Source of the DNA: Symbiodinium microadriaticum | Taxonomy: Eukaryota > Sar > Dinophyceae > Suessiales > Symbiodiniaceae | Assembly (NCBI GenBank): GCA_001939145.1 | Contig: LSRX01001665.1 | Span: 33,079-97,078, forward strand | Reading direction: 5' to 3' | DNA length: 64,000 nt | Shown: one piece after another, positions 48,766 through 57,359 of the stretch | How positions within the stretch are numbered: the stretch's first letter is position 1 | Layout: each line of letters begins with the position of its first letter | Notes under the pieces: generated by a model | What the model was told of the DNA's origin: nothing | What the model saw: the letters and a program-made list of their open reading frames with translations, nothing else | Database searches by the model: none | Made by a program: the position numbers and the translations under genes

Positions 48766-51700
48766 TGAGACTCTCCCCCTCAGTCAAGAAATGGGGCTCA
48801 AGGTCAACATCCTGTGCTGGTTCATCTGGCCATCGGAATGGTGGCATAGGCCACTCTTCCCCAAGAAGCCGCGTGGCAGTGCGGGCGGCGTTGATGGCTG
48901 TGTCCGTGGCATCTGCAGTGGCAGGATCTTGCAACAGTTTGGTGGTGTAGCAACCAGGTGTCTGCTTGCAGCTGCGTGGCATAGCATCTATTCCCCAAAG
49001 TGAAAACTGGAGGCTGGGACAGGGCTGAAATACAGCTAAGTCAGCTGTACCATCCCAGAGACGGGAAGGATTGGCCGCGAGCCAGGCGAAGGCATGTGCA
49101 GTGTTGCAAATAAATGCAGGGCAAGGCAGCTTCCAAAAGTCAGGGGTGAGGTCCGGATGGCCCACAGGATGGGCGTGCTGCAACAAATCCAGACTCCACT
49201 TGATGGCAGGACAACTGCTATCTGCACGAAAAGATGCACAGGCGACAGGCTTGCTGGTATGAGACAGGGCATGTTGCCTGGGTGTCCTACTTCTGGTGCG
49301 GGCTCCCCCAGTACTGTCAGCGGCTGGGGGTGGCCCGTTCCCGGAACCAGCAGGAGCATCGTTGCCAGGATCGCTCTGCTGAGTGCCTGGCACATGTTGT
49401 GCATGATCAGACCATGGAGATGCAGGGACGTCACCACTGTCCGTAACCGGCCGGAATTCAACAACGAGAACCTGGCCATGTTGTATGAGAAAGACAGGTT
49501 GTCCATCACGCTGGTCGGTGGGTGCTCCATGCACTAAGACAGTGTGTCTGTAGGGGCACAAGTCAGCATAAAGATCGATGATGGCTTGAACAAACACAAT
49601 CTGATTCGACACGAGTCTCCATGCGAAACCTCGAAGAATACGGCGTTGATCGAGAATCAAAATATGCCGGGATTCGAGTGCACGGGCGGGGGGAAAAGGG
49701 ACTCTGGAAAGGGCTTCTGTGGCGACGATGACCCCTGTAGCCCAATGGCCAAATGGAAAGGCATCAACAATGCGCGGAACAGAGGTTTTAAGGGTGAGGC
49801 GATGCTCTTGGGAGCCCAGAACCTGGGCAATGTCGCGCTTAAACGAGCTGTGACCCCCTGGGGCAATCCTGAAAGGAAAAGGCTGGCCTTCGCTGAGCAT
49901 CTGGAAGCACCCGTTGAAATGAGACCTGGGGCCTGGGAGGGCAGCATGAGGATCCCACTGATCAGTGGAGGCAAGTTTGTCTTCGAGGCTGGAGCATTCA
50001 CCAAGTAAGGAGCCACGACGAATAATCTGGATGGTGTCGCCATTTTCGAGAGCAACACGCTGGTCTAAGTGCAGGTGGTGCAGAGATCCACGCAAGTAGA
50101 CATGTACAGCAGCGTCTGGTGGAATGCCAGCTGCAAGAAGCAGGGACTCACGACTGAGTCTTTGGTGCACAGATTTGGCAAACAAGGTGCCATCATAGTC
50201 CAGACAGTCGAAAAGTACAACCGTGGTGAACTGCTGCCACATGGGTCCGGCAACAAGAATTGCAAAGGCGGAAGCCGGCTGTGGGGTGGCCGGAAATAGC
50301 ACCGGGAAACTGGCAGACTGATAGGCAAGTCTGGCTGCTTGCAAGGACTCAAGGAAAGCCGGTAGTGCTTGTGGTACCTCAATATTGAGGTCAACAACCT
50401 CAGGAACGAAGTCTGGCACATACACTAAAGCTTGAATCCTGACAGCAGCAAACAGACCGGTAGCAGAAGGGGGCGAAACTGCTTCCTGTGGCGCGGCAAG
50501 AGCTGGTCTGGGGGATGAAGTTGCAGAAGCGTCGTCCGGAGCGGCTCCGACATCCCTGAGAGGTGTGGTCGTGTCAGGCAGCACGGCAGGCGGCTCAGCT
50601 TCGACACCTTCGTTCCAGCCTTGGCCTGGCGGAAGAGAAGGGTCAACAACCGTAACCCCTTCGAAGGTAGGACCTCGTGGCTCGCCCCAGTCGTCTTCCT
50701 GAGCAGCGGAGGCCGGCGGCTCCGACTCATCCCACAAGGAGGCCCTCCTAGTGGGAGTGGAGGTGGACGAGTCTGCTTCTGACTCATCAAAGGGGCGGAG
50801 CTCTGGGAAGAGGAGGAGCGTCGTATTGCCATGCACATGGACTTTATCCCCCCGAACATCACCTCCTGAAACTCCTACTCTCGTGGCTGGCGAGGTGGAG
50901 AGACCTAATAGGGCAATGATTGTGGGGATGTGCACGACATTATGGTGTAAAAAGAGAAACTGGGGCTTCAAACCATAGGGCCTAGGGTCAAGCAACACAA
51001 ACAGATCACATGCTGCATCTCTCGATACCCCTGTGTTGGCAGGTGAGGGCACTTCAGCAACAGCGACTAAAGAAGTCGCAAGTTCGCCCTGAACCTCCAG
51101 ATCAGGGGTCGGGAAGGAGCACATGACTGTTTTGTGCGGGTCCAGCCGCAGTTTTTCAGCAATATATGCGACACTGGTCATACCATAATGGTGGTGCTCT
51201 GGTAAGAGGTATCGCCGGTCACGGTGCAAGACGCAAAGGGACTCTCCGTAGGTGAACCTGGGGATGTCCCTAGGAAAACGCCACTTAGTCCCTGTGTTAA
51301 AGAGGTCCTCAGCGCGGATTGGCGGGGAGGCCTCGTACTCTTGCCGTAGCACAGTGATGACGTCGCCATCCCTCAAGGTGACGAGTGCGCTTTCCGGCCA
51401 TCTGCGGGTGCGATAGCCAATGAACACAGACAGTGCAACGTCATGGCAACTCGTAAGAGGAACAATATAATCAATCAGTGTCTGATAGGCTAATTCCTTA
51501 GCCAATACAGCAGCGAAGTATTGTCCTCCCACTCGGGTTAGATCGAGCACAACCACAGCCTGTCCACCTACGCCTGTGTTGCGAACAGTGCTTGAGAAAC
51601 GCACAAAGGACCCTATTCCCCCAAACCTTTGTGGTCTCAAAGGCAGCACGGTGTCAAAGAAGGCGCCTGGGATATCAGGAGATCGATCCAGTAGGAGATC

Positions 51701-53610
51701 CAGGGCAGAACGCATGGAGTGCTCAGGCGGGCGAATGGCAAGGGTTAAGGTCTTGTAGTGCGGTGCAAGCAAGTATGCTCCTAGCCATTCAGAGCCACTG
51801 TCGGGGTTACTGTCGTCGGCACTTGGGAGGGTGGCGGCATCAAGTGGAAGAAGCCGAGGCTCGTCACCATCAAGGTCACGGCGAAGACTATTCACAAGAG
51901 TATGCGGGCAAGTGCCAACGTGGGGCGTAAGCTCTTCCGGTGGGATCAGGTGCGGGCGCCTCTGCGTGTAGGGTGCACCAGGTGGGTCCCCAGGCTGTGG
52001 CGCTCTAGTCATGGCCCATGCTGGGGCAGTGAGTAACCACGTAGCCTTGAGCAGTGGAACAGCAGACACTGGCTCAGGGATAGAAAGGAGAAGAAGAGCC
52101 CACAAACAAAACCGGCGGGTCAGTGACTGGTAAGACCCAGAGCCCTTCGGGACTTTACCTTTGCGATTGCGCCATGGACTCCAATCAAGGGTGGCATGAT
52201 GTGGCCTAGTGAAACCAAAGGCGACAGTAGCCCATATGAGTGTGGAGGGGGCACTGGCGCCAACTGGGACACCGAAAGGACGCAAGCGCGCTCTCATAGG
52301 CCGACCCAACAGGGAGGCCAGCAGCCAAAGAACGAGGAGCGCAAGTGTACAAAAGAAGGCCCGAAGAAGCTCTTGAAGAAAAGCAGTATAAGCGAGTGTT
52401 CGGTCGAAGGCAAAATCTGCATCGACCCAGCAAGTGAGATGAAAGAGTGGAAGCGAGGCCTGTGTCCCTGAGCCACCGATACACATGTTATGCGCTCTCG
52501 CAGGTGTCACGCTAGGAATAAAACCTGGCGCAAGCATGACAAGACCCCCAGGTCTCGGAATTGGAAGGAGGACAGGCTGACTGACAACCGGAGCCCCAGA
52601 AGAACAGAAAGACTGGGGGATCTCGGGAAGTCGAGCACCAAGATCCCACAGGATGATTGAATTTTGCGAGGCCTGTGTCCCTGAGCAACCGATACACATG
52701 TTGTGCGCACTCGCAAAAACACCTCCGGAGAGGAGGGAACTTTCAATGACTGTGGAGCACGCAAAGCTCAACACGGCTCCGAGTCGTGAAAAATTTGCCG
52801 AGGCCAGCGCAGGGCCAGTCGGAGGATTAGATGACAGTACCTCAGGAAGTCGAGCACTGAGGTAACTGTCAGATGCACATGAAAAATGAATCAAAGATCC
52901 AGCTCGAAAAGGAGCATCAGATGTGCTGGCGCTGCAGTGGGTTGGGTCACTGGAAGGAAGCTGCAGAAGGGGATGTGGGGCCTGTGTCCCAGAGCCACCG
53001 ATACACATGTTTTGCGCTCCCACAGAGCCCCCTGAAAGAAAGGAAATGCAGGCAAATGTGCCGGGCAGGCAGCAGCTGCAATGCATGATGGTGGAGCTAT
53101 CGGAGCTCAACACCTGCAAAAGTCCAGACAAGGAGACTGGCTGAATGGGGTCGCCAGTCCCGGGAAGTCGAGCACCGAGACTGAGACCGTGGCGTAGTGA
53201 GGAATTGCGGTGTCTGGAACAGCATAACCTCGAGCAAAATTCCAGGATGGAGAGGCCGGGATGACCGCCCAAGAAGGAGACGGAAGGTGTGCACCGAGAG
53301 GCCGGAGCAAAGACGGGGTCATCAGGCACGGCAGGGGAGCAGGCCACTGCAGCTACATCCCTAAATGTACACAACAAGGGAAAAAGGCCACCTGTACAGA
53401 TCGCGAAATACTGTACAGACGATGATTCACTCAGAAAAGGGACCGTGCCTAGAGAAGCACGAGAGGAGCATTGGCCAGGGGAATCACTATATGCCAGGCA
53501 AACGTATCCCAACAGAATGCCTGGACATATTGGCTTCCCTAGTCTGCTCACCCAATTGCTACTCCGGCACGGACCAATAATGTATCCCTCGACCTGTGCA
53601 AAACAACGAA
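48275..53610 (-). CDS. Retroelement ORF2, N-terminal part with repeated modules
   Basis: The frame is open from 55054, but the part above 53611 is only the shadow of ORF1. The real reading continues to a TAG at 48275-48277. There is no ATG just after the ORF1 stop; the first in-frame ATG is several hundred bases on. The region 53.6-52.4 kb is Ser/Cys-rich and carries three copies of a module ending in AHNMCIGGSGTQA. Then come two hydrophobic segments (about 52375-52310 and 52120-52056; the second, LWALLLLSIPEPVSA, resembles a signal peptide). Next are two complete copies and the start of a third copy of a module of about 330 residues (from 51790, 50450 and 48765). I cannot assign these modules to a family. 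Pro/Arg-rich linkers separate them. Continuation into the next frame needs a +1 shift between about 48335 and 48278. Confidence 0.7.
49440..50450 (-). repeat. Repeated protein module, copy 2, in retroelement ORF2
   Basis: About 337 residues. The first half starts VRIQALVYVPDFVPEVVDLN and ends LENGDTIQIIRRG. The second half ends in ESRHILILDQRRILRGFAWR through GQVLVVEFRP. The blocks come in the same order as in copies 1 and 3, with low identity but shared anchors (NGD-[IV], ILD-R, G-V-hydrophobic-F-P). Confidence 0.65.
50790..51790 (-). repeat. Repeated protein module, copy 1, in retroelement ORF2
   Basis: About 333 residues. The first half runs from LLAPHYKTLTLAIRPPEHSM to LRDGDVITVLRQ; the second half contains WRFPRDIPRFTYGESLCVL and ends in CDLFVLLDPRPYGLKPQFLF through TTLLLFPE. 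The beta-rich first half ending in a GD-[IV]-hydrophobic strand recalls small beta-grasp-like folds, but no family is assigned. Confidence 0.65.
52056..52375 (-). other. Two hydrophobic segments before the first repeated module
   Basis: The first (about 52375-52310) reads FFCTLALLVLWLLASLLG, long enough to cross a membrane. The second (about 52120-52056) reads RRFCLWALLLLSIPEPVSA, with basic, hydrophobic and small-residue parts in the order of a signal peptide. Confidence 0.5.
52450..53180 (-). repeat. Three copies of an NMCIGGSGTQA module at the start of ORF2
   Basis: A conserved DNA motif, cctgtgtccctgagccaccg followed by atacacatgt (plus-strand sense), occurs at 52459, 52671 and 52980. 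A second motif, ggaagtcgagcac, lies 165-180 bp to the right of each (about 52627, 52846, 53162). In the ORF2 frame these read as GARLPE, 45-55 variable residues, then AHNMCIGGSGTQA. Copies are 211 and 310 bp apart. Confidence 0.75.
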
Positions 53611-54858
53611 CTATTCCATGCCCATGAACTCTCCCTGTGGTTCGAGGCCGTTGTCGTCGTCGATGAGTCCGGGAGGACCGTCTGCTGTATTGGTCTGACC
53701 ACTGTCGGGGACCGGAGGCGGTGTCGGCTGAGGACCAGCTCCCCGAAAGGGCTGCATTGCAGCAGATCGCTTGGCATCCAGTTTGGCTTGGATATCCGCT
53801 TTGCCCGCAGAGCCCTTGGTCGGGAGGGTCTTGGTAGCGTCCTTGACATTGCTCCGTGGCGGCTCCTCGTCCGTGCGAACACGGTGCTGCGAAGGGTCCC
53901 GCTGGCCCGGATGTAGAACAGGAGGTGGAACCTTGTGATCCTGCTCGGTGGCTGGCATCGCATCTGGCTTGACCGGCAGCGGAGAGGTGGCAGGATATGG
54001 TTCGGTCCGCTTCTCCCTGGTTCCAGGCGACATGGCACAGTAAGTAGGGGGACCCAAAGTGGGGTCGCGCTGCACAGGCTGAGGCGGGTGGTAAAGAGGT
54101 TCTGGGACCAACGGCGGCGGGACTGGCGATGGCGCAGGTGCAGGCCCTCGGAGACCAAACTGCTGTAGATCGGTACCAGGAGGGAGAGAGGCCAAGGTCG
54201 CAGCCAGCAGGCGAGCGGCCTGTTCTGGTTGCATCAAGCGTCCATCTCCACTGACTGGCCGGACCGGGGGCCCTCCTGGACCCCAGATTCTCCGCAGCAG
54301 CCAAAGCCCCGCAGGAGCAGAGGGCTCTTCCAAAAGTGCGTCCCATGCATCTGTAGTCTCCATCGCTGGATCCTGAGGCCGAACCCCGTGGGCAATAATG
54401 TCCTTGACTTCCGCGGAGGCTTCCACACCCTTCTGTGTGGCCGTTTGTATCTCCACAGCCAAACGCTTCATGTCCGCCTCGTAGTTCTTTTGCTCGGTAA
54501 GGAAGTCCTCGCGGGACTTCTTGGCGAAAAGCTTCCACTGAGTCTCCCGCTTGGATTGTTCTTCCTTGAGTTTGCGAACTCGCCCGTCCGCTTTGCGAGC
54601 CATGGACACCATCTTTTGCACTTCTCTCATGAGTGCTGAGTGTCCCATGGTGGGACTGTCTGGGGAGAGAGTCTGCAATCGCTGCATGTCCGCCTGTGGT
54701 ATTTTCATCTGGTCGTAGCGAAGCTTCGATGAAGCTTTCGGTTGTGGCGAGGAGGACCAGGCACCTGGCCAGATATGCCACGGTCGTTCTCCTTCTGTAT
54801 CCCTGCCTCGCTGAGTTTGCCATCCTTGCTCGCGGCCCCATCCGTTTCTCTTTCCCAT
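53611..54858 (-). CDS. Retroelement ORF1, coiled-coil nucleic-acid-binding-type protein
   Basis: The ORF is 415 codons from ATG at 54856-54858 to a TAG at 53611-53613. Residues about 70-165 form a predicted coiled coil (REVQKMVSMARKADGRVRKL, then EEQSKRETQWKLFAKKSRED), followed by a helical stretch to about 170. Residues about 225-415 are Pro/Arg-rich and disordered (PVPPPLVPEPLYHPPQPVQR). There is no CCHC knuckle. The position before a LINE-like ORF2 and the coiled coil suit an ORF1 chaperone role, but the family is not recognised. A 12-bp palindrome, AGAGAGCTCTCT, lies directly before the ATG. The downstream ORF2 frame is -1 relative to this one and already open at the stop codon. Confidence 0.7.
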   Translation of the reverse strand: MGKRNGWGREQGWQTQRGRDTEGERPWHIWPGAWSSSPQPKASSKLRYDQMKIPQADMQRLQTLSPDSPTMGHSALMREVQKMVSMARKADGRVRKLKEEQSKRETQWKLFAKKSREDFLTEQKNYEADMKRLAVEIQTATQKGVEASAEVKDIIAHGVRPQDPAMETTDAWDALLEEPSAPAGLWLLRRIWGPGGPPVRPVSGDGRLMQPEQAARLLAATLASLPPGTDLQQFGLRGPAPAPSPVPPPLVPEPLYHPPQPVQRDPTLGPPTYCAMSPGTREKRTEPYPATSPLPVKPDAMPATEQDHKVPPPVLHPGQRDPSQHRVRTDEEPPRSNVKDATKTLPTKGSAGKADIQAKLDAKRSAAMQPFRGAGPQPTPPPVPDSGQTNTADGPPGLIDDDNGLEPQGEFMGME

Positions 54859-55092
54859 AGAGAGCTCTCTGTAGACCGGAGCAGAGTGGTGCTGGCTCAG
54901 CCGGACCAGCGAAGAACGTGGCGGGGGAAGACCCAGGCCACGAGCTCTTCGAATCCTTGCACGGTCTCGTGCACGTTTTCTTCGCAGGGCTCTGTGCCAA
55001 GTAGGCGAACGGACGATGGCTCAGACGTGTATCTAAACACTGGGGCGCTAGCAATACTCAGGGCCTTGCCTGAGTTCGATCCAGTACCCTTG

Positions 55093-55155
55093 ATATACAT
55101 ATATATATATGCATACATATATGTATGTGTGTATATATATACACACATACACGCC
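55093..55155. repeat. (TA)n/(ATGT)n microsatellite at the 5' border of the retroelement
   Basis: About 60 bp of atatat, atgtatgtgtg and acacat tracts. The retroelement 5' end lies somewhere between this tract and ORF1. Confidence 0.9.
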
Positions 55156-57318
55156 GCTGAGGGTCTTCTGCAATGCAGCTGCAAAGCCGATCAGGGGCAT
55201 GATCGGTCAGATCCAGCACAACTCGGCCAAAACGCAGACAAGCGAGCGGGGCCAAAGCACGTAGCACTCACAGCCACATCCTCCACGTGGCTGTTGGTTT
55301 GTTTTTGAGCGGAGCTGCGGAAGGCGCACTTCGGGCCGTGGTCTGGCCTGTGCGGCACCAGAGCTTCTGGATCTTCGGGTTTCAGCCTAGGCGTGGATTT
55401 GCGAATCCTTGGTGGCTGGAAGCTGCAGCGCCTGACTAACGGCCTGGGAGACGTTTCTTCCTTCCAGATCGGAAGGTTTTCGTACTGTCGACCATGTGTA
55501 ATCCTAAACATTTGCACTGCTCCAGCCCGGCGATCGGGCTGGTGATTGTTCGGGTGATTTCGGGTGACTACGATAAGGTTGTCAAACTTTACGCAGATGA
55601 GTCGCTCGACCACACGTTCACGTCGCAAGAGGAGCGTGCGTGACCATGAGCCGGTTCAATGGGGGGTGGCTTGGATTGTAGTCTTTTGAACATGGCTTAC
55701 TTATGAAACGCCAATGTCTTGATTGTGTTCAGGATGCTCACCATGTAAATACTGCCGACAGCACGAGTTGCGCTGACCATGTGCGAGTGCTAGCGGTAGC
55801 AGAGCGAACACATTCAAGCAGTTGTACAAGTGGTTGGTTTATTTCAATAGATGTACTGTGACTGTTCGCAGAACACAGAGGCCTGCCGAAATGGCATGCT
55901 CGCTGGAGCCGCTGCCTCTCTTCATCGCGGAAGTGCACTAAGTCCAAGCATTCCGCCTTTAAAATGACAGAACATGCATTTTGCCGCAGGTACGGTATGC
56001 ACGGCACTGACTAACACATACGGTCGTTTGACTAAATGCTGGTGCACCAGCACTTGCGACTGGTTGCAGTCCACGTACGGCCGTTCCTGGGCACATTCCC
56101 ACGGACCGGGAGTACTGTAGTATATGTAGTTCTAAGTTGATAGCGTCTAAATAAGAACACACCAACACACCAGCCCCTGAATACTTTTTGGACATGGAGT
56201 TCGAAACGAATCGCGATGAATTTCGGAACACATGTGACCTGACGACTGGTGAATTGTGTTCCGTGCATGGTTGGCGGAGCTCCCAACTGAATGCACGATG
56301 ATGACATACGAGCGAGCATGCCCTTTGAATGCATGATTGACGGTTGGTAGCAAAGGTATAGCAGTGTTTTTGCAGCACAGCGAACATGCAAGCGGGAAAG
56401 CAGCAGCGCCTTTGCAGGAGGCCTTAGGAAGGGATGTGCGTGCGTAGAGGGCCTAGATTAATGTACATGCCCAAAAAGAGATGTACAGAGAGAGCCGAAT
56501 ATCGTCGCAATTCAACACTTCAATGAGGCAAATGCGGCAATCCTTCAGCAGTTTGCAAACGAGACACAGGCCTTTGACAGGCCTGCACAGAGTCTCCACG
56601 TCGTTTGAAGTGGCCGTTACTCTGGCCATCAGACCAGTGCAAGCAGGCTGTTCGAAGTTATGGAGATTCGTGCCCTCGAAGATCATGAAGCAGAAAGGAT
56701 GGCAGTGAGCCTGTAAGGTGCACCTTTGAGAGCACTGCAGAACTGCTGAACAAAAAGCAGGTTCTCAAGATAGATGGCTCCATGTGGCTCCCAAGGCTCT
56801 GGAGGCGAATGCGCGGTCAAAACAACACAGTCTCTCACCGGAGACTTGGGCCACGTTGAATTCGGCAGATGCATGCCTGGCTTGGTATTTTGCAAAGTGG
56901 CAACAAACTGCCGGTGCTGTACAATCCGTGGCTCAGCCTGAACCTGTAAGGGATCGGAGTCTGAAGCCATGACAGCCACCAAGCTCGCGCAGACGTGTTG
57001 AGGATGTTCTCAGGGCCTCAATCAAAGTCAGCAGTCTCACCCTCAAGACTCCATGAGCCAGACTCCTTCCGCATGTGCGGACCGATGGTGGCTCAGCAAG
57101 AAGCCGTTGTCATCTGCTACGAAGTGAAGTCTTAGAGTCACCACGGAAGCAGCTTCAACTCTCAATCAAGGCGACATCAGCACTGCCTGTCTGCGATTCG
57201 AGGTTCGCAAGAACTGTCCCAACATGCCACCTTGTGTAGCAGCTAAGGGTCGCAGGTACCTTTTCACTTACAACTATAACTCTAAGGCTCTAAGTCATAC
57301 ACTGCAGGAATTCCAGGC
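55156..57318. other. Unassigned DNA
   Basis: No confident gene was seen. Open frames on both strands are short and without domains. The stretch 55191-55628 (-) is Arg/Pro-rich but not recognisable. The promoter region of the gene at 57356 should lie in the right-hand part, but no TATA-like or other element stands out. Confidence 0.4.
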
Positions 57319-57346
57319 TTCTCCCGTTGTTTCCTCCGTACGCTAG
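57319..57346 (+). promoter_or_regulatory. Pyrimidine tract and AG, probable trans-splice acceptor
   Basis: A pyrimidine-rich run, ttctcccgttgtttcctcc, is followed by gtacgctag ending at 57346, ten bases before the ATG of the coiled-coil gene. Dinoflagellate mRNAs receive a spliced leader at such acceptors. If used, it also removes the in-frame TAG at 57344-57346. It could alternatively be the acceptor of a cis intron. Confidence 0.5.
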
Positions 57347-57350
57347 TGCC

Positions 57351-57359
57351 ATGTCATGA
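57351..57359 (+). promoter_or_regulatory. Two-codon upstream ORF overlapping the start codon
   Basis: The sequence atgtcatga contains ATG-TCA-TGA whose stop overlaps the ATG of the main frame (57356). If the leader begins just upstream, ribosomes would meet this minimal ORF first. Confidence 0.45.

Larger units (their letters stand above)
41400..55080 (-). mobile_element. Giant non-LTR (LINE-type) retroelement, degenerate copy
   Basis: Read on the minus strand, this segment encodes a coiled-coil ORF1 and a very long ORF2 containing RNase H, an APE-type endonuclease, reverse transcriptase and a C2H2 finger. No LTRs flank it. Coding capacity runs continuously from 54858 to 41522 in three linked frames, giving an element of about 13.5 kb. 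The 3' end lies near 41400, where the sense strand has CAA-rich sequence instead of a clear poly(A). The 5' end lies between ORF1 and the (TA)n tract at 55093. One in-frame TAA and two apparent frameshifts indicate a non-functional copy or assembly errors. Exact ends and target duplication could not be fixed. Confidence 0.85.

Noticed and set aside
53611-55054. N-terminal 480 residues of the 2259-codon minus-strand frame
   Set aside because: This part is the alternative-frame shadow of ORF1, with Ser/Gly/Arg-rich, non-protein-like composition.
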